In this document: piece after piece, positions 54,385 to 64,000 of the stretch | How positions within the stretch are numbered: the stretch's first letter is position 1 | How the letters are laid out: every line of letters begins with the position of its first letter | From: Ypsolopha sequella | Taxonomy: Eukaryota; Arthropoda; Insecta; Lepidoptera; Ypsolophidae | Direction of reading: 5' to 3' | Assembly: GCA_934047225.1 (NCBI GenBank) | Contig: OW203984.1 | Coordinates: 6,271,201 to 6,335,200 of the forward strand | DNA: 64,000 nucleotides | Notes under the pieces: generated by a model | Told to the model about the DNA's origin: nothing | Databases searched by the model: none | Seen by the model: only the letters and a program-made list of their open reading frames with translations | Made by a program: the position numbers and the translations under genes

Positions 54385-55035
54385 GGAGATATTCTTAAAA
54401 AAAATTGTATCACTTTTTCTTGTCGGTATACACTTTTTTATAATAAAAAAAATAATCACTTCTTCACATTGTTTTAATTAAAACTCAACAATTTTTACTT
54501 TTATAGCATTTTAGTTCAAATAATGGAAAGTAAATATTTTTAAAAATCCATTCCAGCCGGTGGTCAAGGCCAATAACTAGTCTCGCCCTTATGAAAGTGG
54601 TCAAATGTTATACATTTTTGGAAATAACATTAAATGAGCAAGATTTAAAAATAGTTAATCATTCCCACTCCATACTTTTTTTTTTCATCACAGAGATCCA
54701 AAGTTTAAAGATTTTTTTCGAATTTACACAAGAAGTGAAAACAAAGTCTTGCCATTTACATTTGGTGTAACTTTTCTAAAATGTTTGGTGGCCAATTCAT
54801 GAAATAGTTATTTTTAAATAATATTCTGAAAATAAAAAAATTCTTGACTGAAAAATAAAGTAATGACAGCAAAAAAAACAGGGACGGGAAGATGTTTTCA
54901 AATTTTTTTGAAAAAGTTAATTAACTCAAAAACCATCGAACTTTTGTTTCACCTATGTTTATTTTATTTGATAGGAATTGGACTAAGCTACCTCCCATAA
55001 CAATTTGATTCGCTTATTATGGGACACCCTGTATA

Positions 55036-55296
55036 CAAGGTGACTTTTTGATCATCTTCCAAATTCATACTGGAGGCTTGATAAGTGATCAGTATCTTGG
55101 ATCAGTCACAATTTTTGTGAAATTCGATTGATGAAATTTCGGCTTTCCATATAATTCAGTTCCAGCCCTGAGTGAATCACTATGGGGAGACGAGATTTTA
55201 TTTTACGAATTTCACCAAAATTGTTATTGATGCATGATACTGATCACTTACCAAGCCACCAGTATGAATTTGGACGATGATCAAAAAGTCACCTTG
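55036..55296. mobile_element. MITE A, copy 4 (hairpin)
   Basis: Starts four bases after the last base of the mariner-type element, so the two share a TATA junction. It is followed by MITE B copy 3. Confidence 0.9.
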
Positions 55297-55301
55297 TATA
55301 T

Positions 55302-55562
55302 AAGGTCTTTCAATTTAAATGGAAAGTAATTTAGGAGGTGATTCAGTATCGTTAATACAACACATTCCACTGCAAAGTACATTTTTTTGCGCGATCTGTT
55401 TCTTCACTTGTCCATACAAACTGAGTCAACTGATCGGACCATTTTGTACAGAGAAGTGAAAAAAAAGTTCGCGCAAAAAAAAAGTGTTTTGCAGTGGAAT
55501 GTGATGTATTAACGATACTGAATCACCTCCTAAATTACTTTCCATTTAAATTGAAAGACCCT
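55302..55562. mobile_element. MITE B, copy 3 (hairpin)
   Basis: AAGGTCTTTCAATTTAAATG...AATTGAAAGACCCT; same A-then-B arrangement as at 24912-25438. Confidence 0.9.
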
Positions 55563-55564
55563 AT

Positions 55565-55655
55565 ATATGTATGTATAAAAGAATTATAATAAGACTATAA
55601 TATATAAATAAAAAAATATTAATTGGTTTCGAAATGTATTTCGGCCAACTTGACC
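55565..55655. repeat. Truncated hairpin repeat, partner of 29265-29345
   Basis: TATGTATGTATAAAAGAATTATAATAAGACTATAATATATAAAT and TTTCGAAATGTATTTCGGCC occur in both places; here the sequence stops after GGCCAACTTG, in the hairpin loop. Confidence 0.6.
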
Positions 55656-55900
55656 TTTAACCCTTCTAAATTAAAGAAGGCTTCCAAATGAACGAGGCGC
55701 ACCGCCTGCGATTCTTTTGTCTGCAAATCCTAACATTCACACCTGGTATTGGAAAACAATTCCGCACCTCAGATCGCTCTGCAGCTCATTGGGAAACAAT
55801 TTGTCGATGTTCAGCTACGTCAGCTCCCCTCGCCGAGGAAATCGGTTCACATTTGTTACTTAGAAGGTTTTTATTTATGTATATACTTCTTACATTATAG
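55656..55900. other. No gene recognised
   Basis: GC-richer than its flanks (about 55690-55860) with short open frames but no product I recognise. Confidence 0.3.
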
Positions 55901-55902
55901 CT

Positions 55903-56002
55903 TGAGCTCTGTGACAGCTGTCAGCGCTATACATATTTAAGCATGAGAAAGAGAGTTAGAAATACAAATTGTGTAGCGCTGTCCTGCTGTCACAGGGCTC
56001 AA
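55903..56002. mobile_element. Short foldback repeat
   Basis: GAGCTCTGTGACAGCTGTCA, GCGCTATAC return as GTGTAGCGCTGTCCTGCTGT, CACAGGGCTC. About 100 bp, non-coding. Confidence 0.5.
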
Positions 56003-56038
56003 TCTACATTATACGCACTATAGTATTGATATACGGTA

Positions 56039-56463
56039 TTGAGGTGATATGTAAAAGTTTTAGCGTCCCTGTTACTCCATATGCGAAAAAACCCTCAGTG
56101 CCAGAGGGACGGATTCGTAGAAAAGAAGCAAAAAGTCGGTTTTTTATTAATATAAAATGTACTAAAAACGCTATCAAAATTTCGTTTAACCAAGTCCTAG
56201 ATACTGTTAAAACCCATCTAATAAAATATAATTGCAGTCCATATGTCATTCTAAATTGTCAAACCAGGAGAATTGGTGTCGATAAAGACCTCATTTCAAT
56301 AAATATTTCTATGGAGCCGAAATTCTCTAATCGCGTTTCTGTTTTAACAGATCCCTAGAGAAAGATTTCAAAAATAATGTACTATTTTATCAAATTTATA
56401 CATTATTTACCGAAGTAGATATAGAAGTTCTAAAAGTGTCGATTTTTTTCCGTAGCACCTTAA
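56039..56463 (+). mobile_element. TTAAGG-group element with conserved ORF, copy 3
   Basis: Left end TTGAGGTGATATGTAAAAG, right end CCGTAGCACCTTAA. The open frame to 56358 runs VICKSFSVPVTPYAKKPSV, RRKEAKSRFFINIKCTKN, KTHLIKYNCSPYVILNCQ, RIGVDKDLISINISM and RVSVLTDP stop. Confidence 0.7.
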
Positions 56464-56817
56464 AGTCTGGCTAACGAATCATGAGACTGGAAAAACGCGG
56501 CAAATTCAAAGTTGTAGTCTTCGAACCTAGCCTCGAGAGAGAAATGCCGGTCCATCTGATTCCGCCAACAAATATATTTTTTTTGCATAGACTTGACTAA
56601 ATGCATCGCACTCCCACTTACCGGGGATTCTCTATCTCTTTCACCGTGTGGTGGACATATTATTATGATATCTATGGCCGCCGTTGATTCTGTGATGAAC
56701 CCACAGTGATTGAGTAAAGAAGCGACGTAAGAAATATCCACTTAATTTAAGGTGACACAATCTGCTGCTTTTTTTAATTTGCCGCATTTTCACTTACTTC
56801 GGTAGGCAAGACAGACT
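56464..56817. other. No gene recognised
   Basis: Moderately complex sequence between two elements; the minus-strand frame 56741-56460 has no recognisable product. Confidence 0.3.
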
Positions 56818-57053
56818 TAAGGGGAAAATCGTATCTTCTACGAAACGCACAACTTAAGATGGTTCTTCTTATCATACATTTACAACGTAATGCATAAAAT
56901 AACAAAATTTTGCCGGAAAAGCCTACCTGACACTAAACTATGTTCGCAAAATGCCATAAATCACATTTAATTAATATCTGTAATTCAAAAATACAAATAA
57001 CCATCTTAAGTTGTGCGTTTCGTAGAGGATAAGTACGACTTGTTCCCCCTTAA
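56818..57053. mobile_element. Foldback MITE F, copy 2 (shortened)
   Basis: TTAAGGGGAAAATCG...TTCCCCCTTAA. It lacks the inner part of one arm compared with 35484-35868 (jumps from CTTCTTATCA to ACATTTACAACG). The TTAA at each end may be the target site. Confidence 0.8.
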
Positions 57054-57480
57054 CGTAAGAACCTGCCACATCATCACACCAATACATGCACACGACATGG
57101 GGAATACACTTACACAGAGATCAGCGCCCGGAAACGGAGCGAGAATTATCTGCAAAGTCTACTCTAAATCGACAAGAAATCGGTACCATAGTGGAAATAC
57201 CGTTCATTCAGATTCCTCTCTTATTACCAGGCAATGAGTTCAAAAGTGGATCAACTTTAGTATCTATAAGTACTGCTAAACTACACCAAATAATGAGAAC
57301 TATTTATTGCGTAGTGGGTCTACGAAACGGAAACATTATGCAGTCGTAGCGTTTGCTACGCCGTAGCAAACAGGGATAATTGAACTGAATGATTTTTACG
57401 AATATTGAAACTCTTTAAGTTAAAAATTAACGTTAATTAGTTAATAGATGAAATTACTGTAAAAGCAGATGGACTATATG
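57054..57480. other. No gene recognised
   Basis: Two overlapping open frames (57013-57237 and 57086-57349) without recognisable features. Confidence 0.3.
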
Positions 57481-57499
57481 GGACAGGTAGACAAAGGTA

Positions 57500-57980
57500 T
57501 TATATATATATTTCTTTTTGCCTTCATGACATAATTTTCTCTTGTCTTGTATTTTTATCTCTTTATTCAATTAAAGTATAGGCTTACTTTTTATCTTTGT
57601 TGTTGTATCTATTATTATGAAAAAAAGACATGATCTTGCTAAGTTTCTTGCCCCTCTTCTTAGCTAGACTAATCGAATGGGCGGAGTTAGGCTTATATTT
57701 ATTATATGTATTGCATATATTTATAATATTATTTATTCCTTATTCCTATATTTTTATTTTATTCCAGTGGTTTTTTTTTAAAGAAATTTAAGTAAACCTA
57801 ACCTTTATTATTTCCCTGTGTATGTCCCTATATTATAATTTTTTTGAATTTTTTACATAAAACTATTACCTATACTCATAGGTTATTTAATTACTTATAT
57901 TACATTAAATTTGACCTGTAATAAGTGTATGTTGTACCTACATTATATAAATAAATATATTTCATTTCATTTCATTTCAC
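57500..57980 (+). mobile_element. Retroposon 3' UTR with (TTTCA)n tail
   Basis: AT-rich 3' UTR with GTACCTACATTATATAAATA, AATAAATATA and four to five TTTCA repeats (57956-57978). Typical of a LINE end; no coding part left. Confidence 0.55.
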
Positions 57981-58244
57981 ACTAAACATATCGGGTCCTT
58001 ACTTTAAGTCTAAGGACATGGACATGGAAGTGGATTCAGCGGGAGCCATAGAGGCCATACTCCCAAAACACCCAGGAATTTCAAACATTTGACTCGACTT
58101 TTCGATTCGATTCAGGTGCCCTTGTTTTTACACAGCATAGGTAGGTATATTAATAATAAGTCAATGTTTCCCAACTTTATTATGTAAAATTTATTTGTGT
58201 GGGACGTACTAAGTGAATAATACTTAGTACCCTTTGATCCACAG

Positions 58245-58439
58245 GCCGCGATACACAGCGTGCGGCGTGGTGGTACGCTGCGGGGGTACAGCTAGGCCCT
58301 TGTACCCCTACAGGTTAGCAGCGGCGGATGACGATTGCTGCGCGCCAGGGGCCTGGCCCCCACCTGCGGCACCCCCTCGGCCGCTCACGAGGACTCCTTC
58401 CAAGGAGGATCTCACGCATACGACTTATTTAAATTCAGG
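58245..58439 (+). CDS. Nicotinic acetylcholine receptor subunit, cytoplasmic loop exon 1
   Basis: Third exon of the channel subunit. The first base completes the codon split after DTT, giving an Arg. It continues PRYTACGVVVRCGG, PLYPYRLAAADDDCCAPGAW, a proline-rich PPPAAPPRPL run and TRTPSKEDLTHTTYLNS. This is the variable TM3-TM4 cytoplasmic loop, used for trafficking and anchoring; low conservation is expected. RTPS(K) is a possible kinase site. Acceptor TTTGATCCACAG; donor CAGG|GTAAGT. Length is a whole number of codons plus the split bases, so it joins both neighbours in phase. Codon use is strongly GC-rich compared with the introns. Confidence 0.85.
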
Positions 58440-58814
58440 GTAAGTTTAATCTCTACGAAAAACGAGAATTGAGACTACAATGCAGTGCAGTAACTGCACA
58501 TTTACGGTAGAAATCTTAGAATTCGGTCGTTTTTATAATACATATTTTCGTGCTTTTAAACCAATTTTATAAGTATTTTAGTATTTACAGGAAGTGACGT
58601 ACTATGACGTGTACTAGGCTGAATGGTAGAATCCCTGTCAGACTTAAAGATGCGTTCAAGAAATATATTTTTTCGTATAGAAATGTGTGATGATGACGTC
58701 ACTAAAGGTCAAAAGAAAGACATCTGTTATAATTTAATACAGGATATGCATGCTTATTTTAGCTAGAAACGGTTAAGGAAAGCTATTCCTCGAAGCGGTT
58801 TTTGAATCGTAAAT

Positions 58815-59190
58815 ATTGACGAAAAAAAGAAAGAAAGAATTTTATTTGATGAAACATGATACACAATATAGCAGCAGCACACATACATAATAGCCTAAAG
58901 CTTATGAGTACACAAAAATAAATGAAGCAACAAAGAGATCTCATGTATTCACCGCCACCAAATAGGCCGCAACTCAGCATGTTGCTGTGTGACATGATAC
59001 ATATTTTATAAAATATATTAATGCGCACCCCGATACAACACTGGTACACTGTTTCAGCCAAGAAGAGGCCAATTCGAAGCCCTCATGATCAACAACATCA
59101 TGCCATAGATACAATCTAACTAGAGTGTCAGGGGAAACGTGCTGAACATAATCTCCCTTCACCTGCTTTTACCTCCCTCCCCAAAGCGAA
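58815..59190 (-). mobile_element. LINE 3' end in the intron
   Basis: On the minus strand: HVSPDTLVRLYLWHDVVDHE-like residues, then a non-coding tail with CATCAAATAAAATTCTTTCT and (TTTC)n (58818-58845). Only an end fragment; the clade is unclear. Confidence 0.5.
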
Positions 59191-59276
59191 CCCTTCTATA
59201 TGGTAGAATTCTATGCCCAGCAGCATAAGTTGATGAATTTGTCCAACGATTTTCTAACCACTGCATAACTCTGCAG

Positions 59277-59508
59277 AAGCATGGGTGATACAAACCGCTT
59301 CGGTGGTAGCTGTATCGTCCACGGGTCCAGCGAAGGCGGGGCCCTCACCGGCGGTGCAGGGCCCCCGACTGAGGACGAGGCCCTCAGCCCGGTGCCGGAC
59401 CCCCCACCTGGGTTCAGCCACTCGGCGTGCCCTCCTGAGGTGCACAGAACTTGTTTCTGTGTGCGGTTTATAGCGGAACATACGAGGATGTTAGAAGAGT
59501 CTACTAAG
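59277..59508 (+). CDS. Nicotinic acetylcholine receptor subunit, loop exon 2 and pre-TM4 helix
   Basis: Fourth exon. One base completes Gly, then SMGDTNRFGGSCIVHGSSEG, a Gly/Pro-rich acidic part (PPTEDEALSPVPDPPPGF), and the conserved ACPPEVHRTCFCVRFIAEHT and RMLEESTK. The RFIAEHT..M.E.....[10 protein letters not shown] sequence that continues into the next exon is the amphipathic helix ahead of TM4, present in all insect alpha-type subunits. Acceptor CATAACTCTGCAG; donor AAG|GTACGC in phase 0. The acceptor lacks a long pyrimidine tract but the join preserves frame and homology. Confidence 0.93.
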
Positions 59509-59669
59509 GTACGCTTCCAAACAAATTATCATATTATTTATTTAGCGTTTTTGTCAGAAAAGCCCTTTGGTATCAATATCAACGGATTCATTCTCTGACT
59601 TGCCGTCTTAAAAACATACTGTACCTTTTACAATAATATGTTTTTCGTTCTACTCTCTATTCATTACAT

Positions 59670-59828
59670 ATGTTACCGGCCCACCCGATTTTAGGACAAA
59701 CTAGTTTGGCCTAGGCTAAAGTGGTCCTGGGTTGTCATTAAAAATAACCTAACCTACCGGCTCTCTTCTGCGCTGAACGATTTCCGAAAACCAAGTTTGT
59801 TCTAAAATCGGGTTGGGCCAGTAATATA
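59670..59828. mobile_element. Short foldback MITE in the last intron
   Basis: GTTACCGGCCCACCCGATTT, TAGGACAAACT return as AGTTTGTTCTAAAATCGGGT, TGGGCCAGTAA. About 160 bp. Confidence 0.65.
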
Positions 59829-59850
59829 TACATACTCATTTACTATTATA

Positions 59851-60706
59851 CAGGGTGGAAAAAATTCAACGGCCCTGGATGGGAACTACCTTAAATCCTT
59901 TGAAACGAAAAATTCCTTTATTTTTTAAAAGAAACAAAACTGCATTTAAAGATCTTCTAAAATTCGCTTGTCTCACCCAGGAATCGAACCAACTTAAAAT
60001 TAAAAAAATAGACCCCCGCTATTTTATCATACGAATCGGTAGGATAATTGTTCAGAATAAAATTTGTCAAATAAACATTTGGTCTTTGAAATAAAAAAAA
60101 GTGAAAACTAGTATTTATTTTATTTTATCATCAATACGAAGAACACATAAACATGAAACATTTTTTTAAAGAAGACGGTTATTAAGAAGAAAAAAGAATC
60201 CTGATAAGTTAAAGCAAAACAATACAAAATTTTAAATTGGAACGAATACTTTTATCGATTTTAAAAATTTTGATAGTTATCGTTCGAATTTCAAATTGGC
60301 AAGCTTGTACTTCATACGATGTCTTTGGATGTTAGAGAGATAAGAAAATTATAAGTCATTTACTTGTTACAAGTGAACAGTACTAGGTATTTTTAATAAA
60401 GAACTTGTAATAAATATTTAATTTCATGGGTATCTCGTACAACAAATGAGTGTAAGACCAAATGTTTATTAGACAAATTTTATCCTGAACAATAATCCTA
60501 CCGATTCGTATAATAAAGTAGCGAGAGTTTTATTTTTTAATTTTTAGTTGGTTTGATTCCCGGGTGATACAAACGAATTTTAGAAGATCTTTGAATGCAG
60601 TTTTGTTTCTTTTAAAAAATTAATGGAATGTTTCCTTTCAGTAAAATAAGCTAACTAAAGGATTTAAGGTAGCTCCCCTCCAGGGCCCTTAAATTTTTCC
60701 ACCCTG
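59851..60706. mobile_element. MITE C, copy 2 (0.86 kb)
   Basis: CAGGGTGGAAAAAATTCAAC...TTTTTCCACCCTG with TA flanks; shares long arms with 28240-29201 but lacks about 100 bp in the middle. It fills most of the intron before the TM4 exon. Confidence 0.9.
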
Positions 60707-60846
60707 TATAGTTAACTTTTAATTTAAGAGACTTTACAATAGATTCTCTTGTCCTGACTTAAGCTGAGTTCTGAAAAAATACTTATATTTCTTCCAATTT
60801 TTTATGTTTTATTATACTATTTTACAAACGATGTTTCCGCCCGCAG

Positions 60847-61044
60847 GTAAAAGAAGATTGGAAGTACGTGGCGATGGTGCTCGACCGGCTATTTCTTTGG
60901 ATCTTCACACTGGCCGTACTTGTGGGCACGGCAGGGATCATTCTGCAAGCCCCCACGCTGTATGATGACAGAGAACCTCTCACTGATAAGAACTTCAACC
61001 AGTTTGCCACGTCCACCCTGGTCAGGTGTCCACCTCCAACGTAA
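60847..61044 (+). CDS. Nicotinic acetylcholine receptor subunit, TM4 and C-terminus
   Basis: Last exon of the channel subunit, 65 residues and TAA. It encodes [36 protein letters not shown] (TM4) and a short extracellular tail [28 protein letters not shown]. WKYVAMVxDRxFLWIF and GTAGIIxQAPxLYD are invariant marks of insect alpha-type nicotinic subunits. The acceptor is TCCGCCCGCAG and the frame enters in phase 0. The stop codon lies inside ACGTAAGG, which could also act as a splice donor. A poly(A) signal follows at 61197. The last residues are the subunit-specific part but do not let me name the subunit. Confidence 0.96.
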   Translation, partial: VKEDWKYVAMVLDRLFLWIFTLAVLVGTAGIILQAPTLYDDREPLTDKNFNQFATSTLVRCPPPT

Positions 61045-61196
61045 GGATGACCAAGAGCAGACACGTCAGAAACGAGATAAGGGCAGAACCCTATTAGATC
61101 ACTTGTTAGACCATTATCAAATCGAACTGAAAACTTTAAAGACAACGAAGGAAAAAGGTTTTCTGTGAATTACGAGAAAGGAAAGCTATGGTATAA

Positions 61197-61202
61197 AATA
61201 AA
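61197..61202 (+). terminator. Poly(A) signal AATAAA of the receptor gene
   Basis: Canonical hexamer 153 bases after the stop. A GTGTTCTATTCC region follows at about 61237, a possible downstream GU-rich element. Confidence 0.65.
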
Positions 61203-62900
61203 GAGATCCAACGCACACCCGTCCCACCCGGCGCGTGTTCTATTCCACGACACGTACCCTATTGTTAATTAAATAACTCTTAATGTCTAAGCTATAAGAT
61301 CGTTCTTCATATCTTTGAGAATCATCTATAATTTTTTCAAGATGATAATCCTGCAGAACACCCAGAAAACCCTACATTCCTTTACTTATGGCACGTTGAA
61401 TACGACCATTCTTGTAAAACGTAAAACGCAGGGCTAGAAAAGAATCTCGCATGATTAGAAGTGATTAGATTTATAATCGAAAAAGCAATTAAAGAATAGC
61501 AATTAACTTTTATGACAATAACAAATCGAATGTTTTCCCTACGAACTTGTTTTAAGCTCTTCAATTTAGATTTTATTATTTTATACCCACCATGTATAAG
61601 CTCATCAAATGCTCATAGGAACTACCTATAAAATAATGTTACCTAATAAATAAGTAAACTACGAAACACCACCAAATGGATATTGTCTGTGTTCAATAAT
61701 CATGTGTTAGCATTAGAATTATCAAAAAAAAAAAAAGTAGAAGCATATCTTCCTATTCAGATTCACATTTTGACTTTTATTCACGAACTTCGCACCTCGC
61801 CCTTTTTAATTTTAGGTTTGATTTCTAAATTGTCACTCTTCGCTCTCTTGTAGATCTAAAGTTTAGATCGTTTAGATTCTAACTAACTTTAGCTCTAGCT
61901 TAAAAGCATTATTCTTAAGTCTACAATTCGTAGATCCTACCTATCATTCCTATCTAAAAATAAACGTAAAGATTCTTAGACATCATGATTTGTCGTAGAA
62001 TAGAACATGTTCAACGTAACATATACGATTTTATTATTTATAAGAACGTTTTGAGATTTCAAAGATGTATAAAATATTAAGATTACTTTTGAAATGACAA
62101 ATGTTTTGTATTTATACAAGCCAAACTAGATAGTTGAGTTAAGAAAGATACTGCGACAAGTTTAGTCCCAATGATGTACAAGATAGCAAAATAGTTTGCT
62201 CAAGATTTACTATTACAACAACTGAAATGATGGCATTCGGGGCTTTTTGTCGGGAGTTTTTTTAAGCAACTCTACTTTCAGTAGAACTCAATTTATATAG
62301 GTCAGTAAATTTTTATCATTATTTTATAAAATATATGTAAAAGCAATCGGAAAACGGTAAATGACTTCTGTTGATTTAACAAATTTTCAAAAGAAGATGT
62401 TACACTTACATTTCGAAGTTACATTGTTGAGTTTCATCGGAAGTAGGTTTCTTTTTAACATCGCGGTTAGGGCCGTCTTAAATCGCCTAAATTAATACAG
62501 AACTCATAAATTTTTGCCAACCTTTTGGTAAGGAAATTACAAAAGAAATGCATCATACGTTTGAGGTACATCTAATTTAAAAAGATCTAGAACTGTAACC
62601 TAACTGCCTATTGAAATATGGGTTCCAGATAAGTTACATCAGGAATTGAACAAATTATTAATTTAAACAAACCTTTAAACATTAAACAAATTAAAATTGT
62701 TTGTACAAAAATAAATAACAAATAAAATACGTCTAAAGATAAAATGCTTTTTGTGTTAAAAATATTGATAGATAAATGGTATAAAATAACGCACTTGCCT
62801 AGTGCTAGAGATATGTTAGAGTTATAGAATTTATGAAATGGATGTCGATGCGAATGGTAAGAAAGGAGCCCAAGGAATAAAATTTTACCACGTATAAATA
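61203..62900. other. AT-rich intergenic DNA, no gene recognised
   Basis: Minus-strand frames at 61382-61564 and 62608-62913 are hydrophobic, low-complexity and without recognisable motifs. A cluster of TAGATC/GTTTAGAT words at 61850-61935 is simple sequence. Confidence 0.45.
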
Positions 62901-63132
62901 CACTGGCCTGCAAAACTAAGTACTACACTTTTTAAATTTGATTTTTTTCTAAACTATAGAAGTTAGAGATTTAAAATAATCACACAGTGAAGTTGTCCTT
63001 ATAGTTCCCTATAGTTTCAAAGAAAGCTGATAAAATTTGCTATAAAACGTTTTTTATTTTAAATCTCTAACTTCTATAGTTTAGAAAAAAATCAAATTTA
63101 AAAAGTGTAGTACTTAGTTTTGCAGGCCAGTG
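62901..63132. mobile_element. Tc1/mariner-like hairpin MITE H (232 bp)
   Basis: CACTGGCCTGCAAAACTAAG, TACTACACTTTTTAAATTTG, ATTTTTTTCTAAACTATAGA and AGTTAGAGATTTAAAAT return almost perfectly inverted. TA flanks on both sides. The arms are near 90 bp and practically identical, so the copy is recent. Confidence 0.9.
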
Positions 63133-63333
63133 TAATTTAATAACGTAACAAACGCACAACGTTTTTAGAGTTTTCATCTACGTTAAGGACGCCTTTACAA
63201 AATGTTGAATTTTTAAATTTTTTTCTGCACTTATTCGGTACATTTTCTGATTAAACATCAAATTTTGTCAAATGGTTTGTGTACCTACAGATAGAGTTTC
63301 TTTTCACTAAAAACACTGTTTTTACAATATACT

Positions 63334-63490
63334 CACGTCTGTCTTCCAGAGGGGTGAGCAGGGACTACAGATTTCCATAATATATGCTACGATCCTGACA
63401 CAACTCTTTCACCTCTTCCACATCCATCAATCTAGTCATACCTACAAGCTCTTCTATTCCGGGTACTTTTGACTTGGTTCGAGCTCAACC
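63334..63490 (-). mobile_element. RTE-like LINE tail
   Basis: Minus strand: MDVEEVKELCQDRSIYYGNL stop, then the LTPLEDRRE-like tail seen at 4.2 kb. Degraded. Confidence 0.55.
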
Positions 63491-63587
63491 TCGTAAAATC
63501 AAATTTCTCCACTCTCCCGTAAAAACAGAGTGAGTATCGGTAAAAATATTATAATAACCGGAGGACTTTGATCGCAAACAAAAGTAT

Positions 63588-63960
63588 ATGATTGTAAAAT
63601 ATGTAGTAATCTTCCATCCATCCATCCATCAGCCCGTATTGGTCCACTGCTGGACATACGCCTCCCCCATATTACGCCACTGTTGGCGGTTCTCAGTCAT
63701 CCTCGTTCAGCCGCCACCCGCATCTTCCTTCAGATCGTCAGTCCAGCGAGCACGAGGGCAGCCTACGCAACGCTTTGCTGTAACGTGGTCTCCATTCCAA
63801 TGCCTTACGGCCCCAACGGTCATCACGACGGCGACAAATTTGGCAAGTCCACTGCCACTTCAACTTACTGATTCGGCAGGCTATGTCGGTCATCTTTAAT
63901 CTCTGACGGATGTCTTTTACTACATATTTTGCAAATACTAAATTGTAGTGTAGCATGAAA
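63588..63960 (-). mobile_element. RTE-like LINE 3' end
   Basis: The minus-strand frame 63956-63738 reads MTDIACRISKLKWQWTCQIC and RRRDDRWGRKALEWRP. With a frameshift it continues RCVGCPRARWTDDLKEDAGG and WRNMGEAYVQQWTNTG, stop at about 63632, then the WMDGW-encoding CCATCCATCCATCAGCC words. It shares this C-terminus with 6650-6990. Confidence 0.8.
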
Positions 63961-64000
63961 GAAAATTTAAATTGTATTTTTGTATCGTGATAGATATCAC

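Larger units (their letters stand above)
52252..55031 (+). mobile_element. mariner-type (DD41D-like) transposon, 2.78 kb
   Basis: Ends CAGGGTGTCCCATAATAAGC and GCTTATTATGGGACACCCTG, with TA on both sides. The inverted repeats are very long, about 500 bp (52252-52770 against 54500-55031), unlike the 20-30 bp of classic mariners. The transposase gene lies between them in two blocks (52884-53642 and 53788-54384), separated by a 109-bp copy of the element's own leader plus short GAGTGATAAG repeats. The third acidic residue lies 41 residues after the second by my count, matching the DD41D (rosa-like) group of the IS630-Tc1-mariner superfamily. Confidence 0.9.

Noticed and set aside
58974..59162. 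Minus-strand frame with HVSPDTLVRLYLWHDVVDH as a host gene
   Set aside because: It runs straight into an AATAAA plus (TTTC)n retroposon tail and has no splice or start context.

Overview
The window looks like a piece of a lepidopteran (moth or butterfly) nuclear genome. It is AT-rich, introns are very large, and it is full of repeats typical of Lepidoptera: RTE-like and jockey/CR1-like LINE ends, palindromic MITEs, piggyBac-, hAT- and mariner-type elements, and (TA)n-linked hairpins. I see no bacterial or viral gene organisation, rRNA, intact tRNA or CRISPR.

The only host gene I can support is the 3' part of a nicotinic acetylcholine receptor subunit on the + strand. Five exons (24345-24481, 44667-44813, 58245-58439, 59277-59508, 60847-61044) have GT/AG borders, join in phase without gaps and give 302 residues. 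They run from the start of TM2, through TM3 and a long cytoplasmic loop, to TM4 and the stop. A poly(A) signal lies at 61197. The introns are about 20.2, 13.4, 0.84 and 1.3 kb and hold most of the mobile DNA. I found no exon for the ligand-binding domain or TM1 in the first 24 kb, so the 5' part probably lies upstream, and alpha versus beta class cannot be settled here.

Layout. 1-8.6 kb: LINE remnants (minus strand at 1.8-2.8, 4.2-4.7 and 4.9-5.1 kb; plus strand at 6.7-7.0 kb) and foldback elements, including one MITE nested in another at 7.2-7.65 kb. 8.68-12.15 kb: a 3.5-kb inverted-repeat element with two degenerate, convergent gene starts and motif-rich subterminal zones. 12.9-13.9 kb: an internally deleted piggyBac-like element. 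14-24 kb: LINE pieces, an inverted-repeat element with a LINE inside, and other repeats. 24.3-61.2 kb: the receptor gene. Its introns contain a 79-bp dimeric tandem array (35.1-35.5 kb), a LINE ORF1 remnant (39.8-40.4 kb), a jockey-like reverse transcriptase (41.6-42.8 kb), a 1.2-kb satellite that starts at a splice donor (44.8-46.0 kb), and a 2.8-kb mariner-type transposon (52.25-55.03 kb) whose transposase is split by a copy of its own leader. 61.2-64 kb: mostly unannotated AT-rich DNA, one palindromic MITE and LINE ends.

The mobile elements fall into families present several times in the window, so insertion order can be read directly: four copies of a 262-bp hairpin MITE, three of a second hairpin, two of a 0.9-kb mariner-like MITE, and at least eight elements ending in TTAAGG. 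All family assignments were made by eye from motifs; none was checked by a database search.
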